64,000 bases of DNA from Sphingobium xanthum (GTDB lineage: Bacteria > Pseudomonadota > Alphaproteobacteria > Sphingomonadales > Sphingomonadaceae). The stretch lies in NCBI RefSeq assembly GCF_019737615.1, contig NZ_JAHKKS010000005.1, forward strand, positions 124,001 through 188,000, in the 5' to 3' direction. Below are positions 1 to 8,531 of the stretch, piece by piece. The notes under the pieces are model-generated. The model made no database searches and had not been told where the DNA came from. It worked only from the letters and a program-made list of their open reading frames with translations. Each line of letters opens with the position of its first letter. Position 1 is the stretch's first letter. A program made the position numbers and the translations under genes.

Positions 1-454
1 CGTCGCGGCCGATTCGATCGCGGCCCATCAGGCGCGCGCCGGCCTCGCGCATCGCTTCCAGCCGCTGGAGACGCAGATGCAGACGCAGCGCCAGTTCCTC
101 GGGCGAGGGATCGGGCTGGGCTTCCTTGGGCAACAGGAGCCCCGACTTGAGATAGGCGAGCCAGGCGGCCATGACGAGATAGTCGGCGGCCAGCTCCAGC
201 CTGAGCTCGACCGCTTCCTCGATAAAGCGCAGATATTGCTCGACCAGCGCGAGGATCGAGATTTCGCGCAGGTCCACCTTCTGCGTGCGGGCAAGCGCGA
301 GCAGCAGGTCGAGCGGCCCTTCCCAGCCCTCGGTCGAGACGGTGAGGACCGCTTCGCCGGGGACGCGACGGACCGGCTCGGCCCAGTCAGAGTCGCCGAG
401 CAGGGCATCGACATCGAGGTCGAGCTTTTCCTGGATCGGCGTCTCGCCGGTCAT
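1..454 (-). CDS. scpA: Segregation and condensation protein A (N-terminal part, cut by window edge)
   Basis: ScpA is the kleisin subunit of the SMC-ScpA-ScpB condensin that compacts and segregates the chromosome. The visible 151 codons contain the family's N-terminal core: a segment reading WEGPLDLLLALARTQKVDL, followed by EISILALVEQYL and AADYLVMAAWLAYLKS, which is the SMC-binding helical region. The start ATG at 454 overlaps the nagZ stop in an ATGA arrangement, which implies translational coupling. The C-terminal winged-helix part lies outside the window. It is the last visible gene of the minus-strand run argS, SPOR, nagZ, scpA; scpB would be expected next, beyond base 1. Confidence 0.93.
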   Translation of the reverse strand, partial: MTGETPIQEKLDLDVDALLGDSDWAEPVRRVPGEAVLTVSTEGWEGPLDLLLALARTQKVDLREISILALVEQYLRFIEEAVELRLELAADYLVMAAWLAYLKSGLLLPKEAQPDPSPEELALRLHLRLQRLEAMREAGARLMGRDRIGRD

Positions 455-1467
455 GCGGCGGACTTTGCGAGCAATGCGTCGCGGGTCGCAAGGGCGCGCT
501 CGATCGGCCAGTCCGCGGCCGGGCCGGCCTTGATGCTCGTCATGGCGCGATCAAGACGCTCGCGGGAGCGGTCGCTCATCTCAGGCAGGCGCGCGACGAT
601 GGCCGTCATCTCATCCATGCGGCCCCAGCAATTGAGCGCGATGTCGCAGCCCGCCTCGACGACGCCGAGGGCGAGGTCGTCGGCCGTGCCATTAAGCGCC
701 TTCATGTCGAGATCGTCGGAGAGCAGCAGACCGTCGAAGCCGATCGCGTCGCGGATGATCTCGCTGATGACGATCGGCGAAAGGCTGGCCGGGCGCTCGG
801 CATCCCAGGCGGTGTAGAGACAATGGCAGGTCATGCCGACCGGTGACTGGTTGAGCGCGCGGAACGGGGCGAGATCCTTTTCGAGATCCCAACCGCTCGC
901 CTCGACGCGGGGCAGTTCCTTGTGGCTGTCGACCAGGGCGCGGCCATGGCCCGGCATATGCTTGATGCAGCCGACGACGCCGCCTTCGCGCAGGCCCTCC
1001 AAGGTCGCGCGGCCAAGCGCGGCGACGCGCATGGGATCATGGCCAAAGGAGCGGTCCCCGACCACATCGCTCGCGCCTTCCTGTCGCACGTCGAGCACGG
1101 GGGCAGCGTCGGCGGTGATGCCGGCCTCGGCCAGCATGGCGCCGAGCGCACGGGCATTGCAGCGCGCTGCCTCGATCGCGCTGGACGGCGCGACCTCGTA
1201 GAGCGCATCGAAGGCACCGGCAGCGGGGTATTCCGGCCAGACCGGCGACTTCATGCGGCGGACGCGCCCGCCCTCCTGATCGATCAGGATGTAGAGGTCC
1301 TCGCGCCCGGCGATCTCGCGCAGATCGTCGGTCAGGGCGCGCAGCTGCGCCTTGTCGCCGATGTTGCGATCGAACAGGATATAGCCGGCCGGCTGGCTCG
1401 CCGTGAAGAGCGCCCGCTCCTCATCGCTTACCGTGGTGCCAGCCAGACCGAAGATTACTGGCTTCAT
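451..1467 (-). CDS. nagZ: Beta-N-acetylhexosaminidase (glycoside hydrolase family 3)
   Basis: NagZ removes N-acetylglucosamine from anhydromuropeptides during cytoplasmic peptidoglycan recycling. The 338-residue length is normal for the family. Residues 169-176 read KHMPGHGR, the family signature with the general acid/base histidine, and SDDLDM near 250-255 carries the nucleophilic aspartate. IDQEGGRVRR near 62-71 is the usual substrate-loop motif. The frame stays open far upstream (to 2061), but that part is the shadow of the SPOR gene in another frame; the ATG at 1467 begins MKPVIFGLAG and aligns with family starts. It lies 23 bp after the SPOR gene and overlaps scpA by 4 bp. Confidence 0.95.
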   Translation of the reverse strand: MKPVIFGLAGTTVSDEERALFTASQPAGYILFDRNIGDKAQLRALTDDLREIAGREDLYILIDQEGGRVRRMKSPVWPEYPAAGAFDALYEVAPSSAIEAARCNARALGAMLAEAGITADAAPVLDVRQEGASDVVGDRSFGHDPMRVAALGRATLEGLREGGVVGCIKHMPGHGRALVDSHKELPRVEASGWDLEKDLAPFRALNQSPVGMTCHCLYTAWDAERPASLSPIVISEIIRDAIGFDGLLLSDDLDMKALNGTADDLALGVVEAGCDIALNCWGRMDEMTAIVARLPEMSDRSRERLDRAMTSIKAGPAADWPIERALATRDALLAKSAA

Positions 1468-1490
1468 GCCGGCAGACTCACGCTTCTGAC

Positions 1491-2231
1491 TTAGCGCACC
1501 ACCATGCAGTTTTCGCCAGCGACGCGCAACTTGCCACAGGTCGAGGTCGCGTCCGCCGCCGAGGCGACATTCACGCGCAGGCGATAGAGCGTCTTGCCAC
1601 CGGTCTCGACCGGCTCGACCGAATGGGTGAGCGGACCCAGATAGTCGAAGCGACCGGACAGCTTCTTCCAGACGTCCTCGGCCAGCGGCTTGGAGCCGAA
1701 CGCGCCGAGCTGGATGCGCGCGGCACCGCCGGCAGCGCCCGTCGCGGCCGCATTGGGCTTCTTCGCATCGGCATCGACCGTCTTCACGGCAGCCGTCACC
1801 GTCGGCTTGGCGGCGGCGGGCTTGGCGGTCGGCTCGGCCTTGGCGGCAGCCTTTAGATCGGTGCGCGGCGCCTCGGGCACCTTGCTGGCATCGATGCGGC
1901 CGGCAGCATCGCCGCCTTCGCTCGCCTCGAAGCTCGCATCGCCCTCCCCGTCGAATTCCTTCGCATCGGAGGCGTTGGCCGGAATCTTGTAGGTCGCGCC
2001 GTCGGACGGGATCAGCTTGGCTTCCTCGGCGCCGACGACAGCGTTGCGGTTCTTGAGCCAATAGCCACCGCCGACAATGACGCCGAGCAGCAGGAGACCG
2101 AGCGCGACCAGGCCCAGCACCTTGAACGGCGACGCCTTGTCATACTCTTCATCGACGCCAGCTGGCTCCAGCCAGGGCAGCCGATCGGCATCGTCCAGGT
2201 TGAGCCCCTCCTCGTTGCGCTCGTCCGACAT
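1491..2231 (-). CDS. SPOR-domain membrane protein
   Basis: A 246-residue bitopic protein. Residues 1-36 are acidic and cytoplasmic, followed by one membrane segment at about 37-58 (VLGLVALGLLLLGVIVGGGYW). A linker rich in Ala, Lys and Pro comes next, and about 75 residues at the C terminus (IQLGAFGSKPLAEDVW to the end) match the SPOR domain that binds denuded septal peptidoglycan. By family knowledge such proteins act at the division site in the periplasm. It sits one base after argS and shortly before nagZ, an arrangement I associate with sphingomonads, so the gene is probably read from the argS promoter. Confidence 0.88.
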   Translation of the reverse strand: MSDERNEEGLNLDDADRLPWLEPAGVDEEYDKASPFKVLGLVALGLLLLGVIVGGGYWLKNRNAVVGAEEAKLIPSDGATYKIPANASDAKEFDGEGDASFEASEGGDAAGRIDASKVPEAPRTDLKAAAKAEPTAKPAAAKPTVTAAVKTVDADAKKPNAAATGAAGGAARIQLGAFGSKPLAEDVWKKLSGRFDYLGPLTHSVEPVETGGKTLYRLRVNVASAADATSTCGKLRVAGENCMVVR

Positions 2232-2232
2232 C

Positions 2233-3963
2233 TCAGCTCATCTCCTCAAGCGCCCTGACCCCCATCAGAGCGAGCCCGTTTCTGATAACCTGAGCGATTC
2301 CAGCGCTCAAGTGTAGTCGAGATGCCGTTAACCCTATGTCGTCGGCCACGATGACACGCCGCTCGGGCTGGTCATTACCGAGATTCCACCAGCCATGGAA
2401 GGACGCAGCCAAGTCATAGAGATAAAAGGCAATTCTATGCGGTTCATGGGCGTTGGCGGCAGCCTCCACGACGCGCGGAAAGTTCGCCATCTGCTTGATC
2501 AGGTCCAGCTCTTCCGCCCCGAAGCGGGACAGGTCCGGTGAAGGAAGTTCGCCCGGAAACGCCTCTTTCACGCGCCGGCCGAGCGATGCGATGCGGGCAT
2601 GCGCGTACTGGACATAGAAAACCGGGTTGTCCTTCGAGGCTTCCACCACCTTGGCGAAGTCGAAGTCCATCTGCGCGTCGGCCTTGCGCGTCAGCATCGT
2701 GAAGCGCACCACATCCTTGCCGACTTCCTCGACCACATCGGCCAGCGTCACGAAATTGCCGAGCCTTTTGCCCATGCGGACCAGCTCGCCATTGCGCATC
2801 AGCCGGACCATCTGGACCAGCTTCACGTCGAACTCGACCTTGCCGCCGGTCAGCGCCTGCACGGCCGCCTTGATGCGCTTGACCGTGCCGCCATGATCGG
2901 CGCCCCAGATGTCGACCAGAATGTCGGCGCTCTCCGCCTTCTGGGCGTGATAAGCGAGATCGGTGCCGAAATAGGTGAGGCCGCCGTCCGATTTGCGCAC
3001 CGGGCGATCGCTGTCGTCGCCGAACCGCGTCGCGCGGAACAGGGTCATTTCGGTCGGCTCCCAATCGTCGGGAAGCTCGCCCTTGGGCGGCTCGAGCACG
3101 CCCTTGTAGATGAGGCCCTCGCCCTCCAACCGCTTGAGCGCGACATCGACCTTCCCGGCGCTCTGCACCGCCGCCTCGGACGCGAACACGTCATGATGGA
3201 TGCCGAGCAATGCGAGATCGTCGCGGATCATGTCCATCATCGCGGCGACGGCACGCTCGCGGAACAGATCGAGCCATTCGCTCTCCGGCGCGCTCGCATA
3301 GGTATCGCCAAACTCGGCGGCGAGCTGCTGACCGATCGGGATCAGATATTCACCGGGATAATAGCCCTCGGGGATCGCACCGATATCCTCGCCGAGCGCC
3401 TCGCGATAGCGCAGGTGCACGGACCTGCCGAGCGTCTGCACCTGCGCGCCGGCATCGTTGATGTAATATTCGCGCGTCACCTTGAAACCCGCGAAGCCGA
3501 GCAGGCTGGCGAGCGCGTCGCCCACCACCGCGCCGCGGCAATGGCCCATATGCATGGGGCCGGTCGGATTTGCCGAGACATATTCGACGTTCACGGTGCG
3601 CCCGGCGCCCATCGTCGAGCGGCCGTAGTCTGCACCGGCGGCGTGGACGGCGGTCAGTTCGCCTTCCCAGGCCGTGCGATCGAGCCGCATGTTGATGAAG
3701 CCGGGGCCGGCGATATCGACCGTCTCGACCTCGGCCAGATTGCGCAGGCGCGCCGCGATGAGCTCGGCCAGTGCGCGCGGATTGGTGCCGGCGGGCTTGG
3801 CCAGCACCATGGCGGCATTGGTCGCCATGTCGCCATGACTGGCGTCGCGCGGCGGCTCGACCGTGACAGACGAGCGGTTGAGGCCGGCCGGCAGCTCGCC
3901 GGCGGCCGTCATGTCATCGAGCAGGCCGTCCAGGGCGGCCGCGATACGGGCGAAAATACTCAT
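2233..3963 (-). CDS. argS: Arginyl-tRNA synthetase
   Basis: Charges tRNA-Arg with arginine in the cytoplasm. The 576-residue protein starts with the ArgRS N-terminal additional domain (DASHGDMATNAAMVLAK, NPRALAELIAARL). It then has the class I HIGH motif as PTGPMHMGHCRGAVVGD near residue 133, and the DALR anticodon-binding domain at the C terminus, ending VRALEEMS. The KMSK loop is degenerate (VRMGKRLGNF), which is common in ArgRS and not a sign of decay. Start ATG at 3963 (MSIFARIAAALDG). It is the first gene of the argS-SPOR-nagZ-scpA run; its promoter must lie in 3964-4183, next to an inverted repeat. Confidence 0.97.
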   Translation of the reverse strand: MSIFARIAAALDGLLDDMTAAGELPAGLNRSSVTVEPPRDASHGDMATNAAMVLAKPAGTNPRALAELIAARLRNLAEVETVDIAGPGFINMRLDRTAWEGELTAVHAAGADYGRSTMGAGRTVNVEYVSANPTGPMHMGHCRGAVVGDALASLLGFAGFKVTREYYINDAGAQVQTLGRSVHLRYREALGEDIGAIPEGYYPGEYLIPIGQQLAAEFGDTYASAPESEWLDLFRERAVAAMMDMIRDDLALLGIHHDVFASEAAVQSAGKVDVALKRLEGEGLIYKGVLEPPKGELPDDWEPTEMTLFRATRFGDDSDRPVRKSDGGLTYFGTDLAYHAQKAESADILVDIWGADHGGTVKRIKAAVQALTGGKVEFDVKLVQMVRLMRNGELVRMGKRLGNFVTLADVVEEVGKDVVRFTMLTRKADAQMDFDFAKVVEASKDNPVFYVQYAHARIASLGRRVKEAFPGELPSPDLSRFGAEELDLIKQMANFPRVVEAAANAHEPHRIAFYLYDLAASFHGWWNLGNDQPERRVIVADDIGLTASRLHLSAGIAQVIRNGLALMGVRALEEMS

Positions 3964-4034
3964 GTCTCAAGCCATCCTGTCAGCGGCGGCCGCCTTACCG
4001 ATAATGAGGCTGCGGTCGCAAGGCCGCCGTATCG

Positions 4035-4174
4035 GGCATCTCATCAATTGACCCAAGGCGGCCTGCAAATGGCCCCTTTCTGCGCTTCCGGCGCTCACGT
4101 ACTTTTAATACGCTGCGCGCCGGGTCTCGAAAAAGGCCATTTTCGGCTCGCCCTGAGCCAATTGATGAGACGCC
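4035..4174. repeat. Intergenic inverted-repeat element between argS and a lipoprotein gene
   Basis: The outer arms GGCATCTCATCAATTG (4035-4050) and CAATTGATGAGACGCC (4159-4174) are inverted copies matching at 15 of 16 positions. Inside them AAATGGCC and GGCCATTT form further inverted pairs around a GC-rich core, so the whole 140 bp can fold as one long hairpin. It lies upstream of argS and just downstream of the lipoprotein gene that reads the same way, so it may end that transcript. Confidence 0.6.
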
Positions 4175-4183
4175 CTGAAAATC

Positions 4184-4858
4184 TCAGCGGGTGATGTTGT
4201 AGCGAAGCTGATCGCTGGTCAGATTGAACCCGACGAGCAGCTCGAAGCTGGTTCGCTGGATCGCAGCGCGGACCTCGGGCTGGGCCAGCGGATCGAGCGC
4301 GGCATCGGCGTCGCCAGACTTGCGCGGGCGCGTGATGCGGCGCTGGATATCGTCCGGCAAGGTCGCCTGCGCACGATCGATCGACGAGCTGGCCGAGCCG
4401 GTCGCATGGGCGCGAAGCGATCCGTCGGCGAAGCTCAGCCGTACCGAGGCGATGCGCTTGGCGACGACATTGGTGCCGCCCCGCACGACGGTGGTGAACA
4501 CGGGCAGGATCACTTCACGGGCGCCGGTGCCGTCGCGGCGCAGCGCATTGACCGTGTAGGTCACCTGCGTCTGGATCTGATCGCCCTGCGTCACGCAGGT
4601 CGAGCGCACGTCCGTAAGATTCGCAACCACGTCCACCGCGGCCGCATCGCGGTTCGCCGGCGGATCGAAAATCGTCATGTCGCCGGTGTGCGCGGGGACG
4701 CCCACCACAGGACAAGACGTGCGGAACTGGATGATGCCCTGCCCCGACGCATCGATGTCGCCGCGCTTGGCGCAGCCCGCCACCAGAGCCAGAACGATGC
4801 CGAGGGCGGCAAATCTCGATGCAGCGGCAATCCGCACGATGGCTCCAAATCCTTCCAT
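4184..4858 (-). CDS. Putative lipoprotein of unknown function
   Basis: A 224-residue protein with a lipoprotein signal peptide: a hydrophobic stretch FAALGIVLALVAGC ends in the lipobox cysteine at about residue 29. The mature part is rich in beta-prone sequence (MTIFDPPANRDAAAVDVVANLTDVRSTC, then QTQVTYTVNALRRDGTGAREVILPVFTTVV). I chose the ATG at 4858 because the signal peptide then has normal length; the frame stays open to 4888. It is divergently oriented to ispH, about 120 bp away. I do not recognise a named family, and the role is unknown beyond an envelope location. Confidence 0.75.
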   Translation of the reverse strand: MEGFGAIVRIAAASRFAALGIVLALVAGCAKRGDIDASGQGIIQFRTSCPVVGVPAHTGDMTIFDPPANRDAAAVDVVANLTDVRSTCVTQGDQIQTQVTYTVNALRRDGTGAREVILPVFTTVVRGGTNVVAKRIASVRLSFADGSLRAHATGSASSSIDRAQATLPDDIQRRITRPRKSGDADAALDPLAQPEVRAAIQRTSFELLVGFNLTSDQLRYNITR

Positions 4859-4980
4859 GACGGGCACCAATGGACCGCCCGCTCGCAAACAAGTCCGCGC
4901 TTCCTAGTCATGATCCCCCGGGCGCGCAACCGAAAGGAAGCGCCTTTCCCTGCGCCGCGCATCGCCCTAAAGAGCGTGAC

Positions 4981-5952
4981 ATGGCCAGCAGATTAACGCC
5001 CGCGCACAGCGGCCTTCCCCCGCTCAAAGTCCTCATCGCAGCGCCGCGCGGCTTCTGCGCCGGTGTCGATCGGGCGATCATGATCGTCGAGCGCGCGCTC
5101 GAGAAGTTCGGCGCGCCGGTCTATGTGCGCCACGAGATCGTGCATAACCGCTTCGTGGTCGATGGCTTGCGGGCCAAGGGCGCGGTTTTTGTGGAAGAAC
5201 TCGACGAAGTGCCGGACGGGCGGCCGGTCGTCTTTTCCGCGCATGGCGTGCCCAAGGTCGTGCCGGCCAATGCGCAGGCGCGCGGCCTCGACTATCTCGA
5301 CGCCACCTGCCCGCTCGTCTCCAAGGTCCATCGCCAGGCCGAGCGCCAGGTGCAGGCCGGGCGGCATATCCTCTTCATCGGCCATGCCAATCATCCCGAA
5401 GTGATCGGCACCTTCGGTCAGGTGACCGAGGGCAGCATGACGCTGATCGAAACGGAGGCGGACGCCGAGACGTTCACGCCAGCGCCGGGCCAACAGCTCT
5501 CCTTCCTCACGCAGACCACGCTCTCGGTGGACGACACCGCCGCCATCGTCGATGCGCTGACGCGCCGCTTCCCGGACATCGTCGCGCCCAAGGGCGAGGA
5601 CATCTGCTATGCGACCTCCAACCGGCAGGCAGCGGCCAAGGCGATCGCCGCCCGTGCCGAGGCCGTGCTGGTCATCGGAGCGCCCAACAGCTCCAATTCG
5701 CTGCGGCTGGTCGAGGTCGCCGAGCGATTGGGAACCCGCGCGCGGCTGATCCAGACCGCCGACGAGATCGACTTCGACTGGCTGGGCGACATCGCGACGC
5801 TCGGCATCACGGCGGGCGCGAGCGCACCGGAAATACTGGTGCGCGGCGTGATCGAGAAACTGGCCGAGCACTTCGCCGTCACGGAGGAGGAAGTGCTCAC
5901 GACCACGGAGGACATCGCGTTCAAGCTGCCGCGCGGCCTCGAAGCGGCCTGA
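4981..5952 (+). CDS. ispH: 4-hydroxy-3-methylbut-2-enyl diphosphate reductase
   Basis: The last enzyme of the MEP isoprenoid pathway: it reduces HMBPP to IPP and DMAPP using a [4Fe-4S] cluster. The 323-residue protein has the three cluster cysteines in their family contexts: [11 protein letters not shown] (C26), [11 protein letters not shown] (C110) and [10 protein letters not shown] (C209). It also has the HANHPE and QTTLS active-site segments. Start ATG at 4981 ([10 protein letters not shown]) is preferred over upstream in-frame codons because conserved sequence begins shortly after it. It heads a plus-strand run with thrB (6 bp gap) and rnhA. Dxs, the first enzyme of the same pathway, is at 31.9 kb. 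Confidence 0.97.
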   Translation: MASRLTPAHSGLPPLKVLIAAPRGFCAGVDRAIMIVERALEKFGAPVYVRHEIVHNRFVVDGLRAKGAVFVEELDEVPDGRPVVFSAHGVPKVVPANAQARGLDYLDATCPLVSKVHRQAERQVQAGRHILFIGHANHPEVIGTFGQVTEGSMTLIETEADAETFTPAPGQQLSFLTQTTLSVDDTAAIVDALTRRFPDIVAPKGEDICYATSNRQAAAKAIAARAEAVLVIGAPNSSNSLRLVEVAERLGTRARLIQTADEIDFDWLGDIATLGITAGASAPEILVRGVIEKLAEHFAVTEEEVLTTTEDIAFKLPRGLEAA

Positions 5953-5958
5953 GCGAGG

Positions 5959-6942
5959 ATGGCAGTCTATACGCAAGTCCCGGCCGAGGAACTGGCACGC
6001 TTCCTCGAACTTTATGACGTCGGCACCCTGCTCGCGGCCAAGGGCATCGCCGAGGGGGTCGAGAACAGCAATTATCTGGTCGATACGACCGGGGCGGACG
6101 GCAAGGGCGCGCGGTTCATCCTGACGCTCTACGAAAAGCGCGTCGATGTGGCGGACCTGCCCTTCTTCTTCGCGCTGCTCGACCATCTGGGCGAGCGCGG
6201 CTGCCTCGTCCCGCGCTTCATCCACGACCGCGAGGGGCAGACGCTGCAGACCCTGTGCGGACGCCCGGCCTGCCTCATCGAGTTTCTCAGCGGCGTCTCG
6301 GTAACGCAGCCGACACCGGCGCAGGCGCGATCGACCGGCGTGGCGCTCGGCCAGCTGCATCGCGCGGCCGAGAGCTTCACGGGCGAGCGGCCCAATGCGC
6401 TCGGGCCGGAAGGCTGGCACAAGCTGGCCGACGCCTGCGGCAAGGGTCTGGACGAGATCGAGAGCGGGCTGCACGATTATGTGCGGCGTGAGCTGGCGTT
6501 CCTCGACGCGCACTGGCCGACGCAACTCGAGCGCTGCGTGATCCACGCCGATCTCTTCCCGGACAATGTGCTGATGCGCGGGGACGAGGTCGGCGGCCTG
6601 ATCGACTTCTATTTCAGCTGCACCGACATCCGCGCCTACGACCTCGCCGTCACGCATGGCGCCTGGGCCTTCTCGCCCGACGGTGCGGTCTTCGACGAGA
6701 CGGTCTCGCAGCATCTGGTCTATGGCTATGTCGCTAGCCATGGGCTGACCGGCGAGGAACATGAGGCATTGCCGGTCCTGGCGCGCGGCGCGGCGCTGCG
6801 CTTCCTGCTGACGCGCGCCTATGACTGGATCAACACGCCGCCGACCGCGCTCGTGACTCGCAAGGACCCGCTCGCCTATCTGCGCCGGCTGGAAACCTAT
6901 GCCACCCTGCCCGCGGAGCGGCTGTTCGGCCGGCTGGTATGA
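5959..6942 (+). CDS. thrB: Homoserine kinase (ThrB, aminoglycoside-phosphotransferase-like type)
   Basis: Phosphorylates homoserine on the way to threonine. This is the APH-fold type typical of alphaproteobacteria, not the GHMP type of Escherichia coli. Signatures are [11 protein letters not shown] near residue 32, [10 protein letters not shown], the catalytic loop [13 protein letters not shown] and the metal-binding IDFYFSCTD segment. The length of 327 residues is normal. It lies 6 bp after ispH, and its stop overlaps the rnhA start (ATGA), so the three genes are probably co-transcribed. Asd, which makes the precursor of homoserine, is encoded at 59.9 kb. Confidence 0.95.
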   Translation: MAVYTQVPAEELARFLELYDVGTLLAAKGIAEGVENSNYLVDTTGADGKGARFILTLYEKRVDVADLPFFFALLDHLGERGCLVPRFIHDREGQTLQTLCGRPACLIEFLSGVSVTQPTPAQARSTGVALGQLHRAAESFTGERPNALGPEGWHKLADACGKGLDEIESGLHDYVRRELAFLDAHWPTQLERCVIHADLFPDNVLMRGDEVGGLIDFYFSCTDIRAYDLAVTHGAWAFSPDGAVFDETVSQHLVYGYVASHGLTGEEHEALPVLARGAALRFLLTRAYDWINTPPTALVTRKDPLAYLRRLETYATLPAERLFGRLV

Positions 6943-7382
6943 GCGAGCCCGTCCACCTCTTCACCGACGGCGCGTGCAAGGGCAATCCCGGCCCCGGCGG
7001 CTGGGGCGCTGTGCTGCGCTTCGGCGACAAGGAAAGGGAGCTTTCCGGCGGCGAAACGCATACGACCAACAACCGCATGGAGCTGATGGCGGCGATCGAG
7101 GGCCTCAAGGCACTGAAGCGGCCCTGCCATGTCGTGCTCTCGACCGACAGCGTCTATGTGAAGGACGGCATCACCAAATGGGTGCATGGCTGGGTGCGCA
7201 ATGGCTGGCGCACGGCCGACAAGAAGCCGGTGAAGAATGCCGATCTCTGGCAGGCCCTGCTGGACGCGACGAGGCCGCACCAAATCGACTGGCAATGGGT
7301 GAAGGGGCATTCCGGCCATCCCGAGAACGAGCGGGCCGACCGGTTGGCGAGCGACGCAGCGGAAGTAGCGCGCGGCTCCTGA
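6939..7382 (+). CDS. rnhA: Ribonuclease HI
   Basis: Cleaves the RNA strand of RNA-DNA hybrids. All four catalytic acidic residues are in place in the 147-residue protein: D10 ([12 protein letters not shown]), E48 (NNRMELMA), D70 (STDSVYV) and D134 (ERADRLA), plus the active-site histidine of KGHSGHPEN. The start ATG overlaps the thrB stop by 4 bp, so translation is probably coupled. The ispH-thrB-rnhA order is common in this group. It ends 21 bp before a convergent small gene. Confidence 0.97.
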   Translation: MSEPVHLFTDGACKGNPGPGGWGAVLRFGDKERELSGGETHTTNNRMELMAAIEGLKALKRPCHVVLSTDSVYVKDGITKWVHGWVRNGWRTADKKPVKNADLWQALLDATRPHQIDWQWVKGHSGHPENERADRLASDAAEVARGS

Positions 7383-7403
7383 CGGTTCGACCTCGCCGCG
7401 CTG

Positions 7404-7646
7404 CTACCCGGTCGTCATGGTCGTCGGCATCTGCCGCCGATCATACCATCCGCCCGGCGAGACTCTCTCGACCAGGCCCGACCGAAGAAACGGGATGGTC
7501 ACGACGACATGATCGGCGTCGGGGTCGTCTGTAACCCGCAGTGCCAGTCCGGGGTCATTCGCAGTATCCGCGAAAAGCGCGTCGAACTGCGCCCGAAAAT
7601 CGGGCAACGCCGCGCGAGGCATCCGCTTTGATCGAAACCACGCCAT
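7404..7646 (-). CDS. Small hypothetical protein
   Basis: An 80-residue frame, MAWFRSKRMPRAALPDFR to the end, with a basic N terminus and an acidic middle (TDDPDADHVVVTIPFL). The ATG at 7646 has GGAG placed 7 bases upstream; another ATG at 7652 overlaps that Shine-Dalgarno, so I prefer 7646. It reads in the same direction as hsp20, about 100 bp downstream of it and separated by a strong hairpin. No family recognised. Codon use looks ordinary, but the gene is short and the call is tentative. Confidence 0.45.
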   Translation of the reverse strand: MAWFRSKRMPRAALPDFRAQFDALFADTANDPGLALRVTDDPDADHVVVTIPFLRSGLVERVSPGGWYDRRQMPTTMTTG

Positions 7647-7711
7647 GCTCATCTCCGTGCGTCCCGCGCCACACCGGGCGCAGGCTGTTCCATATTGTCG
7701 GCTGAGAGGCC

Positions 7712-7736
7712 GCCGGCCCTGCTCGCGAGGGCCGGC
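7712..7736 (-). terminator. GC-rich hairpin behind hsp20
   Basis: GCCGGCCCT (7712-7720) and AGGGCCGGC (7728-7736) form a perfect 9-bp stem with a 7-base loop, 14 bases after the hsp20 stop. There is no clear U-run, so it may be a weak terminator or a transcript-stabilising hairpin. Confidence 0.45.
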
Positions 7737-7749
7737 CGCAGCGGGGAGA

Positions 7750-8220
7750 TCAGGCCGCTTCGCGCGCCTGATCCCTAGGTGCTTCGATCCTCGCAGCAGA
7801 GGAACTCCCGGCAATCGCGATCTTGCGAGGCTTCATGGCTTCGGGCACGACGCGCTTCAGCGCGATGCTGAGCAGCCCGTTCGCGAAGGTCGCTTCGCCC
7901 GCTTCGACGAAATCCGCCAACTGGAAGCGCCGCTCGAACGAGCGGGTCGCAATGCCGCGATGGATGTGGGTGCCACGCGCCGCCTCTTCGGACGGCTTGC
8001 CCGTCACGACAAGCTGGTTCTGCTGCGCCACCACCTCGATCTCCTCGGGCCGGAAGCCCGCAAGCGCGATCGTGATGCGGTAGCTGCCCTCGCCATCCTT
8101 CAGAATGTCGAAAGGCGGGTGGCCGTCATCCTCGCGAGCGCCTGCTTCCAGCAGATTGAAGAGACGATCGAAGCCGACCGTCGAACGGCGATAGGGCGTG
8201 AAGTCGAAATTCGTTCTCAT
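7750..8220 (-). CDS. Small heat-shock protein, Hsp20/alpha-crystallin family
   Basis: An ATP-independent holdase chaperone of the IbpA/HspH type, 156 residues. The alpha-crystallin domain is visible from PPFDILKDGEGSYRITIALAGF through LVVTGKPSEE, GIATRSFERRFQLADFVEAGEATFANGLLSIAL, with a short C-terminal tail. The start ATG at 8220 (MRTNFDFTPYRRSTVGFDRLF) follows a very strong Shine-Dalgarno AAGGAGGA, and family members start the same way. The frame is open to 8292, but that region is the structured 5' leader. Translation is probably controlled by the RNA thermometer in that leader, and transcription perhaps by a heat-shock sigma factor. Confidence 0.96.
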   Translation of the reverse strand: MRTNFDFTPYRRSTVGFDRLFNLLEAGAREDDGHPPFDILKDGEGSYRITIALAGFRPEEIEVVAQQNQLVVTGKPSEEAARGTHIHRGIATRSFERRFQLADFVEAGEATFANGLLSIALKRVVPEAMKPRKIAIAGSSSAARIEAPRDQAREAA

Positions 8221-8315
8221 TTCCAAATCCTCCTTTTGAAGCAATTTGGGCGTGAGAAGCACCGGAGAGAGCCGGTGCTCTCGCTGTCCCACCGGACCCG
8301 AAACGGCGCCCGGCG
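8221..8315 (-). promoter_or_regulatory. ROSE-type RNA thermometer in the hsp20 5' leader
   Basis: In the mRNA the Shine-Dalgarno region is locked in a hairpin. The arm CCAAAUUGCUUC (8249 down to 8238) pairs with GGAGGAUUUGG (8233 down to 8223) across an AAAA loop. The pairing runs CCAAA/UUUGG, a single bulged U, then U-A, the G-G mismatch and C-G, U-A, U-G, C-G. The UUGCU facing AGGA with an opposed G-G pair is the hallmark of ROSE elements. Upstream, GAGAGCACCGG and CCGGUGCUUCUC (8282 to 8254) form a second stable hairpin. The start codon follows two bases after the hairpin. Both hairpins are read directly; temperature control is inferred from the ROSE family. Confidence 0.85.
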
Positions 8316-8322
8316 AACGAAA

Positions 8323-8350
8323 ATTTAGGACGACTCAAACTGGCTTCAAG
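8323..8350 (-). promoter_or_regulatory. Possible heat-shock (RpoH-like) promoter of hsp20
   Basis: On the minus strand CTTGAA (8350-8345) is followed after 14 bases by TCCTAAAT (8330-8323). This resembles the alphaproteobacterial RpoH pattern CTTGAA with a CCTATAT-like -10. Transcription would start near 8315, giving a leader of about 95 bases, the usual size for a ROSE leader. A second CTTGAA occurs 13 bases upstream. Confidence 0.5.
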
Positions 8351-8442
8351 ATATCCCTTCAAGAAAATTTGAGTCCCCGCGAAAAATCCCGCGGCGATGC
8401 GGCGTCGCTGATTAATGCATTCGTTATCATGGCCTTACCCTC

Positions 8443-8472
8443 TTGACGTGGGAGCAGCATTCGCCAAAATAT
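8443..8472 (+). promoter_or_regulatory. Possible sigma-70 promoter for the 8532-8929 gene pair
   Basis: TTGACG (8443-8448) followed after 18 bases by AAATAT (8467-8472) fits a housekeeping promoter reading toward the two small genes, about 60 bp before the first start codon. Confidence 0.4.
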
Positions 8473-8531
8473 CGCGACGGCGACTCTCGCCGAACTGGAA
8501 GGAGTGACTGGAAGAAAGGAGGCAAAAATCC

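Noticed and set aside
1468..2061. Apparent N-terminal extension that would make NagZ a 536-residue protein.
   Set aside because: The extension lies in the SPOR gene in another frame, is Arg-rich without pattern, and the conserved NagZ start is at 1467.
2233..3963. Missing canonical KMSK motif in ArgS, which might suggest an inactive paralogue.
   Set aside because: Many genuine arginyl-tRNA synthetases have a degenerate KMSK loop; the HIGH motif, length and operon context are normal.
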